Part shown: piece by piece, positions 36,630 to 43,660 of the stretch
Position numbering within the stretch: position 1 is the stretch's first letter
How the letters are laid out: each line of letters opens with the position of its first letter
From: Vreelandella halophila
GTDB lineage: Bacteria > Pseudomonadota > Gammaproteobacteria > Pseudomonadales > Oleiphilaceae
Direction of reading: 5' to 3'
Length of the DNA stretch: 64,000 nt
Assembly (NCBI RefSeq): GCF_019903425.1
Contig: NZ_JACHUZ010000013.1
Coordinates: 1,990,361-2,054,360, forward strand
Notes under the pieces: model-generated
What the model was told of the DNA's origin: nothing
What the model saw: the letters and a program-made list of their open reading frames with translations, nothing else
The model's database searches: none
Position numbers and translations under genes: made by a program

Positions 36630-38138
36630 GTCGCCCTTGCGAAACCCGCCTTTCAGGCGGTCGCCGGTTTGAGCTGTGGCGTTGATCCGGGAACATCATT
36701 CCCGGATTGATGGATTGCGGCCAGCAGATCCCGAACGAATTGAAGGCCAAAAAGCCGCGCCAGCCGGCGCAGGACCTTCCTCAGGTTGAACCCGACTGCG
36801 CACAGCACCGCGTGGACCCGATCGCCTTCGCGCCCGCGCAGGTGGCAGCGGTCCAGCAGGCCTTCGTGTTTCATGTGGCCGATGATCGGCTCAACGCTGT
36901 TGCGCCGGTGCTGGTAGCGGGCGTGGGCGGTGCCGTTGCCTTTCTTCTTGCCGGTGATGTGCACGTTGGTCAGCGGCGTGCTCTCGCTGCCGCGATAGCC
37001 CCGGTCGACCAGGGTGTTCACCGGCAGCTGGCCGCAGTGTTTGTGCACCCGCTCCAGCCCCTGGTGCAGCGTGTGACCATCGTAGGCGTTGCCGCGCAGG
37101 GCCTGGCAGTCGAGCACGAAGCCCTCCCGTGCGGTGGTGATCACACTGACCTTGCTGCCGAACTCATAGGGGGTGCGGGCCTTGCCCTTGGCGATGCAGT
37201 CCACCTCCGGCTCGTGCAGGCTGTAGAGCTTGGGCCGGTGTTGAGGCTCGGCGTACTGGCGCCACAGGTACAGTGCCTGGTAAAGCGCTTCATCCAGCCC
37301 GTGGTGGCGTTGGCCGCGAGGCTGTTGTCGGATCACGTCGTTGCACACCCGCCCAAGGTAACCGTGGAGCTTGCGAAGGCGTTTGTGCATGCGCCGGAAC
37401 TGGCGGGCGTGGGCGTAGCGCCCGATCTGGATGACCAACCCATCGAGCGAGCGCTCGTAGGTCTGGCGGAACTTCACACCGTCCGCTTTGGCCCGGCTCA
37501 CCAGGCGCCGGTGGGCGCGCACCATCAGCCGCGCCTCGCTGGGGTGCTCGATGGCCTTGGGCATCACGGTTGTATCGGCCACCGCCACTCGGAAACTCTC
37601 GGGAGCAACCGTGCCCGTGCCTTCACCCAGATCAACCGTCATCTTCAAAAGCGCTCGCGCGCCGTCCTCACCAATACGCCGGCGGAACCGACCCATGGTG
37701 GACTCGTCCATCGGCGGCTCATGCTGGAACACCGACTCGCCGCAGAAATACTGCCAGTACGGGTTCTCCACCCACTGATCGAGCAGCTCGCGGTCGGACA
37801 GCCCCTGCATGTGCTTGAGCATCTGCAGCCCGGCGTGAAGCCGGATGGGATGGCCTGGGCGACCGTTATCCGGACACCAATAGGGACCGAACTGTGCTTC
37901 GCACTGTTGCCAGTCGATGCGTTCGGCCATGCGCACCAGTGGATGGCGCAGGTTGATCATGTCTTCGAGATAGAGCTCAAAGAGCCCTTTCTGGAGCTGC
38001 TGGCGGTCGTCGGTGGGAATCATGGCGATGAAAACTACACGGTTTTGGGTCTGTGGGTGCATTTCCGGGGAGAAATTATACCGGAAAACGCGTCCAGGGT
38101 CCTGTTTTTGTTATCAAATTGGGTTTTGCAGGGGCGAC
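36630..38138 (-). mobile_element. IS5-like element, copy 2 (1,509 bp)
   Basis: Same length, ends and protein as the copy at 30544-32052, but inverted. Left flank ends GCTACGTC and right flank starts TAAGTAGC; neither side duplicates the other, while each pairs with a flank of copy 1. Confidence 0.9.
36653..38062 (-). CDS. IS5-like DDE transposase (copy 2)
   Basis: 469 residues, identical in sequence to the copy 1 protein, with the same DDE motifs (ADTTVMPKAIEHP, VDRGYRGSES, RRNSVEPIIGHMK). Intact frame. The lack of divergence between the copies points to recent transposition or to gene conversion. Confidence 0.88.
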   Translation of the reverse strand: MHPQTQNRVVFIAMIPTDDRQQLQKGLFELYLEDMINLRHPLVRMAERIDWQQCEAQFGPYWCPDNGRPGHPIRLHAGLQMLKHMQGLSDRELLDQWVENPYWQYFCGESVFQHEPPMDESTMGRFRRRIGEDGARALLKMTVDLGEGTGTVAPESFRVAVADTTVMPKAIEHPSEARLMVRAHRRLVSRAKADGVKFRQTYERSLDGLVIQIGRYAHARQFRRMHKRLRKLHGYLGRVCNDVIRQQPRGQRHHGLDEALYQALYLWRQYAEPQHRPKLYSLHEPEVDCIAKGKARTPYEFGSKVSVITTAREGFVLDCQALRGNAYDGHTLHQGLERVHKHCGQLPVNTLVDRGYRGSESTPLTNVHITGKKKGNGTAHARYQHRRNSVEPIIGHMKHEGLLDRCHLRGREGDRVHAVLCAVGFNLRKVLRRLARLFGLQFVRDLLAAIHQSGNDVPGSTPQLKPATA

Positions 38139-38262
38139 TAAGTAGCGATGCCCCACCAAGCTCCAGATTTTTGAATGCTCCTTGTGGGTAAATCACTGCG
38201 GTAGCTACGAAGCAGAATCCGATATACATCGACCAGAAAGCGACCTTCTGATTTTTGCTCAT
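38139..38262 (-). pseudogene. 5' part of the split 68-residue membrane protein cassette
   Basis: Starts MSKNQKVAFWSMYIGFCFVA and reaches NLELGGASLL, where the insertion element begins. The continuation TILYLSVALIIRWY lies at 32053-32141. The whole has two membrane helices and no family I know. Position after an attC site shows it was a cassette. Confidence 0.75.
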
Positions 38263-38282
38263 GGCCTGAATCCTTTTGTATT

Positions 38283-38330
38283 CATAACGCCAGCTATCAC
38301 GCGCTTGTCGCGTGCATGGCATTGTTAGGA
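38283..38330 (-). repeat. attC site
   Basis: On the minus strand TCCTAACAATGCC to GGCGTTATG, a short site with a central ACGCG-acaag-CGCGT hairpin. A second TCTAAC core at 38342 coincides with the stop codon of the preceding cassette. Confidence 0.65.
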
Positions 38331-38341
38331 ATACTGGCCTG

Positions 38342-38974
38342 TTAGAGCACAAAGCTTTTTATTATATCTAAAGCCTTTGGATGCAAATCATCATAAATGG
38401 TTTCCATTAATTCTCCAAGTTGATAACTTCTGAACTGTTTATCAAAATCTTCAGAACAAAACTGAGCCGATTTATTCTCTGAAAAAATACCGCTATCGAT
38501 GCGGACTATACGGCGGTGTTTTGATACATTTGCGATATGCTCTAACTCCTGATAGGAATCAGAAGCACGTAACGCTTTAATTTTAGCCACTCCATCGGAA
38601 AACGTTGAAGATGCATGAGAGTTGATAATGCAACCCCAGTTTACATGACGAGATTCGGCATCATCATTTATCTCTATGAGGAGATTTAGCAAATATGGAA
38701 TCGACTCAATCAATGAGTGGAGAGCACGAAAAAACGAAAAGCAATTAGCCTCAAAAGCCACCCGATAGCACTGAGGGTTCTGAATTTCTTTTCCGTCTAG
38801 CTCTCCCGCCATAGCAGAAAGAAAAAGCTTATACTCTTTATGATATTGCTCGTAGTGGTATCTGCAGTATTCGTCTTGATACCCGAGACTTCTAAAAGCT
38901 ACTTCAAATCGAGAGTTGCGTTTTGCATCAACATTCGTGTTTAAGCGCTCTCGCAGATCTTCAATTTTAAGCAC
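38342..38974 (-). CDS. Cassette-encoded hypothetical protein, possibly HEPN-like
   Basis: 210 residues, AT-rich gene. The protein is predicted mostly helical (FFRALHSLIESIPYLLNLLI) and holds HIANVSKHRRIV, reminiscent of N-x-x-KHR helices in some HEPN-type proteins, but no R-x4-6-H motif is certain. No signal peptide. It occupies one cassette between two attC sites. Function unknown. Confidence 0.6.
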   Translation of the reverse strand: MLKIEDLRERLNTNVDAKRNSRFEVAFRSLGYQDEYCRYHYEQYHKEYKLFLSAMAGELDGKEIQNPQCYRVAFEANCFSFFRALHSLIESIPYLLNLLIEINDDAESRHVNWGCIINSHASSTFSDGVAKIKALRASDSYQELEHIANVSKHRRIVRIDSGIFSENKSAQFCSEDFDKQFRSYQLGELMETIYDDLHPKALDIIKSFVL

Positions 38975-38982
38975 TTAAATCC

Positions 38983-39061
38983 TCCTAACGCGAAGCTTTG
39001 CGGCAGTTTTGGAGCCGCGCAGCGGTGGAAAAACTGTCCGACAACAGCGGCTGGTTAAATT
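38983..39061 (-). repeat. attC site
   Basis: Minus strand: ATTTAAC (exact RYYYAAC) just after the parE stop, ending GCGTTAGGA. The interior has complementary blocks GGACAGTTTTTCCACC and GGCTCCAAAACTGCC. Confidence 0.75.
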
Positions 39062-39062
39062 G

Positions 39063-39344
39063 CTATCGTTCACCTTCCAGCTCGTGCCATACCCGTAGAA
39101 TGATGATGGCACTCACATGTACGGAATAGCGAACAATGTACTTGCCAAAGACCATGTCGCGGATGGAATCAGGCACCGGCGCCAGTTCAACCGGTGTTCC
39201 CATTCTGGGGAAGTCTGGCAGTAATTCGATTTTGCTAACCAGTTCTGTGGCTATCCTGCCTGCCGCAGAAGGATTGTGAACCGCGATAAACTCCCTGAGG
39301 CGTTTCAAATCATCAATGGCTTCATCCGTGTAAACCAGTTTCAC
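39063..39344 (-). CDS. RelE/ParE-type toxin (cassette)
   Basis: 93 residues. The pattern VYTDEAIDDLKRLREFIA, then PDFPRMGTP and the terminal IVRYSVHVSAIIILRVWHE is that of ParE/RelE toxins. ParE members poison gyrase and RelE members cleave mRNA; this one is closer to ParE by lacking obvious catalytic His/Arg, but that is a judgement. It overlaps the antitoxin by 4 bases. Toxin-antitoxin cassettes stabilise large integron arrays. Confidence 0.85.
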   Translation of the reverse strand: MKLVYTDEAIDDLKRLREFIAVHNPSAAGRIATELVSKIELLPDFPRMGTPVELAPVPDSIRDMVFGKYIVRYSVHVSAIIILRVWHELEGER

Positions 39345-39613
39345 TTACCCGACCTCGGCGCATCCTGCTCGTTTTCGGTTCCCCAACTATTGAGCCAACC
39401 ATGGACCTCGCTAGCATCAACTACCTTTCCTTGGGCAGCCGATTCCATTGCCTCCAGAGTTTGCTGCCAACGCTCCTGCTCACGCTGTTCTTTTTCGATG
39501 TACTCCGAAAGCGCCTGGTTAATCACCCAGCCTTTGCTCCGGTGAAGTCTGCCAGCGATTGCTTCCAGGTGCTGCTCAACTTCCGCCTGAAGGCGAACTG
39601 TAGTAACACTCAT
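39341..39613 (-). CDS. CopG/ribbon-helix-helix antitoxin (cassette)
   Basis: 90 residues. The N-terminal beta strand TVRLQAEVEQHLEAIA and SKGWVINQALSEYIEKE form a ribbon-helix-helix DNA-binding domain; the C-terminal acidic half (VDASEVHGWLNSWG) would wrap the toxin. First gene of the pair with its own likely promoter inside the cassette (TTGCTG, 18 bases, TGTAAT on the minus strand around 39640-39675). Confidence 0.85.
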   Translation of the reverse strand: MSVTTVRLQAEVEQHLEAIAGRLHRSKGWVINQALSEYIEKEQREQERWQQTLEAMESAAQGKVVDASEVHGWLNSWGTENEQDAPRSGK

Positions 39614-39677
39614 GACTGTACCCTCAAATTTGGTGACTACAACGTATTACACCATAGTCTTCGAGGGTGCAGCAAAA

Positions 39678-39738
39678 ATTTAACGGCGAAGCGCACCGGC
39701 GCACTTTAGTGCGTCCGCGTGGCGCGACTGGTTAGGAG
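39678..39738 (-). repeat. attC site
   Basis: Minus strand from TCCTAACCAGTCGC to CGCCGTTAAAT, where GTTAAAT fits GTTRRRY exactly. Central hairpin GCGCACTAAAGTGCGC. About 60 bp. Confidence 0.75.
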
Positions 39739-40142
39739 TGGCGTAACTTATCAACAAAATGCTCCTTCATTCGGTACATCGGGCAATTCTTAGCGGTAAT
39801 GTCTTCGATGTACCCGAGTTCCTCCAAATGACGTACAGCAGCGCCTAAATCACTATGCACATCTGTGTGGTACTCAAAACAAGGCTCATCTCGATTAATG
39901 CTTGTCCGGCTGCTCTTAACGAAGAACTCTCTCACGCTTCGGAGCTCAGAATCTCTGACATCTTCTTTCATTTCCTCAATGATCGCCGGGAATCGCCTCT
40001 CGATTTCAGCCCATTGTGCCTGCTGGGCGGAGGAAGCCTCTTTTGCCCTTCTCTTATCTGTGTACTTGGCCGCAAAATATTGACCGGAAGCACCTGTTAA
40101 CGTGCCCACCACAAACCCAACGACTAGTGCGAATGGGTCCAT
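39732..40142 (-). CDS. Cassette-encoded protein with N-terminal membrane anchor
   Basis: 136 residues. One hydrophobic helix at the start (FALVVGFVVGTLTGASG), then a charged helix (KYTDKRRAKEASSAQQAQWAE) and a C-terminal part LGAAVRHLEELGYIEDI that reads like a winged-helix. Location probably at the inner membrane facing the cytoplasm. No known family. Lies between two attC sites. Confidence 0.62.
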   Translation of the reverse strand: MDPFALVVGFVVGTLTGASGQYFAAKYTDKRRAKEASSAQQAQWAEIERRFPAIIEEMKEDVRDSELRSVREFFVKSSRTSINRDEPCFEYHTDVHSDLGAAVRHLEELGYIEDITAKNCPMYRMKEHFVDKLRHS

Positions 40143-40151
40143 CTAGCCCCT

Positions 40152-40238
40152 CCTAACGAATAGCTAAGCGGCGGCCCGACAGGGCCGTCCGGTGGACGGC
40201 CCAAGGCCGGGAACGAACTTGAGCGACTGGTTGGGCGC
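40152..40238 (-). repeat. attC site
   Basis: Minus strand GCCCAACCAGTCGCTC (exact RYYYAAC) to ATTCGTTAGGA. The interior shares GTTCGTTCCCGGCC and GGCCCTGT-x-GGGCCGCCGC with the site at 41902-41988. Confidence 0.8.
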
Positions 40239-40246
40239 TCCACGGC

Positions 40247-40648
40247 CTAGAGGTTCAACCACGCGCTGGCCATTCCAACGAAAAATATTCCGATCCCAGC
40301 GAACTGAATGCTGTGGGCGACTGCATATCGTTTCAAAAACCCAGAGGGAAGACCTAGCGCTCTCATTTTTACATTGGTGTAAATCGCGAACACAACAATG
40401 TAGGTAACCAAACCTGAAAATATCAGAATTTCGAGCGAACGCAGGCTCATCTCCGTGTAGCGTCCAACCAAGAAATACCCGCCGCCAAGAACCACTACTG
40501 GAATCAGACCATATGCCCGGATTTGACTAAAAGCGTCCACGATGGTGGCTTTCTGCTCAGACGTCAGCTGACGCATGGCCCGCTCGGACAGCATCCGGCC
40601 CAAAATCACCAGTGCTAGGAACAGAAACATTGCGATTTCAATTGGCAT
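40247..40648 (-). CDS. Cassette-encoded membrane protein
   Basis: 133 residues from MPIEIAMFLF. Four hydrophobic segments (about 5-20, 45-65, 75-95 and 115-130) with a cytoplasmic loop SERAMRQLTSEQKATIVDAF. The frame opens slightly earlier, but the earlier part lies inside the preceding attC. No family recognised. Confidence 0.65.
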   Translation of the reverse strand: MPIEIAMFLFLALVILGRMLSERAMRQLTSEQKATIVDAFSQIRAYGLIPVVVLGGGYFLVGRYTEMSLRSLEILIFSGLVTYIVVFAIYTNVKMRALGLPSGFLKRYAVAHSIQFAGIGIFFVGMASAWLNL

Positions 40649-40666
40649 ATCAGTCTGCTCTGGTGC

Positions 40667-40742
40667 GCTCAACGATAGGCTCACCCGCGCCGAGGCCCGA
40701 CAGGGTCCTCAGCCTCGGATGAAGCACCTTGTGGGGTTAGCC
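40667..40742 (-). repeat. attC site overlapping the end of a gene
   Basis: Minus strand from GGCTAACC to CGTTGAGC (GTTGAGC fits GTTRRRY). The interior CCGAGGC...CCCTGTCGGGCCTCGG is palindromic and shares CCCTGTCGGGCC with the site at 40152-40238. The stop codon of the preceding gene lies within it. Confidence 0.65.
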
Positions 40743-41142
40743 ACGCTTCGCATTCTGCCGAATAATACTTTTTAGGAGTCACCGTTCTTCGCCATATTGC
40801 CTGTATTGCGAACCCGAATGCGCTAGCAGCCGCCATCCCTACGCCCATAGAAATCGGAATTCCAATTGCACCAACAATGCTAGGCGCAGCTCCCAAGGCC
40901 AGTGCGTGATTGATAAGAACAACTGCCAGAACCGCCGCCACCACAAAAACAAGTAACCACTTGAATGAGTAGACCGCTCTCCGCCAACTATATCGCTCGG
41001 CCGATTCATTGTGCTGAGGCTTTGGCCCCCGCCGCCGGTAAAGAAAACGCGCGACTCCGGCTTTTGGCCACCACCCCTTAATGATGACTACGATCAGGAC
41101 AAAGACGGCCAGGCCAATTTGGAGCCAATCAACAAGATCCAT
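40681..41142 (-). CDS. Cassette-encoded membrane protein reading into its attC
   Basis: 153 residues. One helix at the N-terminus (DWLQIGLAVFVLIVVIIKGW), two more near 62-80 and 85-115, and a basic loop RFLYRRRGPKPQH. The last ~20 residues (from GASSEAED) are encoded by attC sequence, so the original C-terminus was likely about WLTPQ or was set by a now lost stop. Unknown function. Confidence 0.62.
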   Translation of the reverse strand: MDLVDWLQIGLAVFVLIVVIIKGWWPKAGVARFLYRRRGPKPQHNESAERYSWRRAVYSFKWLLVFVVAAVLAVVLINHALALGAAPSIVGAIGIPISMGVGMAAASAFGFAIQAIWRRTVTPKKYYSAECEAWLTPQGASSEAEDPVGPRRG

Positions 41143-41149
41143 TTATCCA

Positions 41150-41222
41150 ACCCAACGCCTTGCTCACCGGTAAATTGGGAGCGTAGCGAGCAATTTATCC
41201 GCGTGAAGCAATTGGTTAGACG
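41150..41222 (-). repeat. attC site
   Basis: Minus strand GTCTAACCAATTGC (exact RYYYAAC) to AAGGCGTTGGGT (exact GTTRRRY). Central arms GATAAATTGCTCGC and GAGCGTAGCGAGC-type complementarity. Best-formed site in the array. Confidence 0.85.
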
Positions 41223-41884
41223 CTCACTCGCGCCATAAACTCAGTCACTGAAGATAGCAAGTTCCTAACCTGCTCTTCGTTGTACTCTCCATAATGTCCG
41301 TGTGCAGCCTTATTTCGCAAATCGAGCCAGCCAGTGATCATTTTTTGGTCAAGTTTGGAGTAGGTTTCAGCGCGAGTAAGGTCAGCGTTCAGAACATCCG
41401 CTTTTTTTGGAATCTCTTTCTCGTCTCGCCGGATCACTGTTTCAATGCCATTCTTTAAGCAGAGCTGCCTTAGATGTTCCTCGAGCACACTCCCACACAT
41501 TATCGCTGCGGGGTCTTTGTAACCTGATTCAAGCAAGTGCTCCGCCATCTCAATAAAATCTGCAAAGACCTCGGCAGTGACTAACCCTTTAATAGAGAAG
41601 AGCCAACCACCTTCGATTTCAGACCGAATCGCTTTTAGTATCGCAATGCACTTATCAGCATCACCTGGTCTAGAACCTTTGGCGCCTTCCTTTATCTCGG
41701 AAAAATGTGGATGAGTCGATCCATAAATTCGTTCCACAAATGATAACGATGCACTGCGAAAACCGCTCATCAACCCCGAATCAACAAACTCTCCTCCAAA
41801 ATCGGATCTGCGACGAGTCGTAAGAACTTCTTTCCCCATCGCAAGTAATTCATCAACCCTATTTACCAGATCATCAACTTTCAT
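41216..41884 (-). CDS. Cassette-encoded HEPN-like protein
   Basis: 222 residues, mostly helical. The C-terminal half holds LESGYKDPAAIMCGSVLEEHLRQL and WLDLRNKAAHGHYGEYN; RNKAAH fits the R-x4-H pattern of HEPN ribonucleases, and the preceding helix fits the family layout. HEPN proteins act in toxin-antitoxin, abortive infection and RNA decay. No partner nucleotidyltransferase lies beside it. The cassette has no other gene. Confidence 0.65.
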   Translation of the reverse strand: MKVDDLVNRVDELLAMGKEVLTTRRRSDFGGEFVDSGLMSGFRSASLSFVERIYGSTHPHFSEIKEGAKGSRPGDADKCIAILKAIRSEIEGGWLFSIKGLVTAEVFADFIEMAEHLLESGYKDPAAIMCGSVLEEHLRQLCLKNGIETVIRRDEKEIPKKADVLNADLTRAETYSKLDQKMITGWLDLRNKAAHGHYGEYNEEQVRNLLSSVTEFMARVSV

Positions 41885-41901
41885 AAGCTTCTCTTGAGCG
41901 T

Positions 41902-41988
41902 TCTAACGAATAGCTACGCGGCGGCCCAACAGGGCCGTCCGGTGCCCGGCCGCAAGGCCGGGAACGAACTTGAGCGACTGGTTAGTGG
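41902..41988 (-). repeat. attC site
   Basis: Minus strand CACTAACCAGTCGCTC to ATTCGTTAGA. The interior closely resembles that of the site at 40152-40238 (GTTCGTTCCCGGCC, GGGCCGCCGC), so the two belong to one attC lineage. Confidence 0.8.
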
Positions 41989-41992
41989 TGAT

Positions 41993-42663
41993 CTATCGGA
42001 TCTGGCGCACCAGTTCGTCGATATGAACAAGGCCACTATCTACCACCTTATACCCGCAATTGCCGTCTCCAAATGCCAAGAATAAATCAGTTCCCGCAAG
42101 CAGTACTGCCTGGGCGCCTTGCTCTGAGCAAAGGCGCGCTCCAACCTTAATGAGGGAGTCACTTTCAAATTCAGTCGCCTCACCTCGAGTTGCCATATTC
42201 ATGTACAACTCGTTTACCAGCTCAAGGTCTTCACCCTCAGGTACGACTAGTTCAGCCGCCGATACACCACCAAAAAGGCGGGTTTCCATAGTAACCTTGT
42301 TACCAAGTATCCCGACTCTCTCAAAACCCCGCTCTGCCAGATAACGATCTACCTCGCCGACCATGCTTACGATAGGTAACGGCGAAATCTCGGAAAATTC
42401 ATTCTCACAAAAGTGCCCCGCAACGGAAGCCAACGCGACTACGTCCGCTCCTGCGGCCTTTAGCCGGTTGGTTAATTCAAGATAAATCTGAGCCTGGGAA
42501 TTAGCAGAGCCAGCCTTGAGATTCTCCACCAACTCTGACATCTGGGCGTGGACGATCGTCAGGTCGAGTTTCCCGCGCCAATGCTGTTGGCCTGCCTGAC
42601 CAAATTCCGGTAATAGAACTCGGTTGCGCCTGGGCCGATTCCGCCAATGATCCCTATGTGCAT
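41993..42663 (-). pseudogene. Aspartate/glutamate racemase-like cassette with frameshift
   Basis: The ATG with GGAG 6 bases upstream gives MHIGIIGGIGPGATEFYYRN, a textbook racemase start, but a stop follows about 34 codons in. The rest of the family sequence continues in another frame from KLDLTIVHAQM, after GCGGGAAAC; one missing base there explains it. In the downstream part the two catalytic cysteines are absent: the usual C-N-T-x-H is ASVAGHF and the second G-C-T-E-L is AGTDL. So the protein was probably not a standard racemase even before the frameshift. Confidence 0.75.
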
Positions 42664-42680
42664 GTAATACTCCTTTTCCC

Positions 42681-42787
42681 ACTAACGCCAATATTCAGCG
42701 CGGCGGCCTTTGCGTAGCGAAGCGAAGAAAAGGCCGTCCGGTGGAGGCTCGTCAGGGCCGGAACGAACTGGAATGACTGGTTAGCGC
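42681..42787 (-). repeat. attC site
   Basis: Minus strand GCGCTAACCAGTCATTCC to TGGCGTTAGTG, ~105 bp. Inner complementarity GGACGGCCTTTTC and GCAAAGGCCGCCGC. The stop codon of the preceding gene is embedded in the first core. Confidence 0.75.
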
Positions 42788-43623
42788 TTTTCCATACCAA
42801 TGATGATCTCCTTAGACGGGATTATTAACGTCATTTCCCCAGTTTCTATAACCGTATTCGTTCCGATGCCGTTAAACAGAACAGTCGCGCTATAAATTGC
42901 TCCCTTATCAAGGGCTTTGGCGGACTTTACATCATTAGCCTTCAGAAATTTTGTATATTTTTCACTTACAAATACTTCTGCAGATTGTGTCCTAATCCCT
43001 ATTAACGTCATCGCTTGGTTCAAAATATTTCCTTGAGACTTGCTTACGATCAATGGTACTAAAAAGGCCACCAAAACCAAGCTAGCTTTCACCTTTTTAT
43101 CTGTCTTACCGTCTAACTTCCCTGCTTTGGGGTCTGTATTCCATAGGCCATAAATAAAACCCATGACTATTGACGAAAACAAAAGACCATATGCGACCTC
43201 TATATTTTTCAAAAACATATACAATATAAAAGATAGAATAACAAGCCCAAAAAAAACAATCCCAAACTTGTCGCCGCCAAGTTCAGGGAAGTTTATTCGA
43301 TATGAAACTATTTCTTTGTCAGCGAACCTTCTTGCTCGATTATAAACATAGAGACATACAGACTGGAGAAGTCTAATAATTGGCGTCAACGTAATTCCAG
43401 CTGAAAACAATGCGATTACTACTAGGGAATAGCTGAAAGAGAATGCGAGACATGCTGCTATAAAAAGAAAGCCGTCACCAAGAGTCACGCCGGTAGGGTA
43501 ATAGCCGATAACTCCACAATAAACAACAACAATTAGTACACCAATGGCTATGCCTACCTGCAGGCATAGCTTCGTAATCACGGCTGTAACGTTTAGTGGT
43601 TTTTCTAACTCTTCAAACTTCAT
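42781..43623 (-). CDS. Cassette-encoded multi-helix membrane protein
   Basis: 280 residues from a strongly AT-rich gene. Hydrophobic segments lie near 18-40, 48-75, 118-140, 145-162 and 178-192; the last ~85 residues are soluble and end in IIPSKEIIIGMEKR. No family recognised. Codon and base use unlike the core genes shows foreign origin. It is the cassette nearest to where an integrase would be expected, but none is present. Confidence 0.62.
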   Translation of the reverse strand: MKFEELEKPLNVTAVITKLCLQVGIAIGVLIVVVYCGVIGYYPTGVTLGDGFLFIAACLAFSFSYSLVVIALFSAGITLTPIIRLLQSVCLYVYNRARRFADKEIVSYRINFPELGGDKFGIVFFGLVILSFILYMFLKNIEVAYGLLFSSIVMGFIYGLWNTDPKAGKLDGKTDKKVKASLVLVAFLVPLIVSKSQGNILNQAMTLIGIRTQSAEVFVSEKYTKFLKANDVKSAKALDKGAIYSATVLFNGIGTNTVIETGEMTLIIPSKEIIIGMEKR

Positions 43624-43660
43624 AGTCGTCTCTGTCTAAGATCAAAGCACATCGCGCTAA

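Noticed and set aside
36463-36672. 69-codon plus-strand frame as a gene
   Set aside because: It is a chimera of the btuF remnant read backward, the GNAT fragment and the end of the IS.
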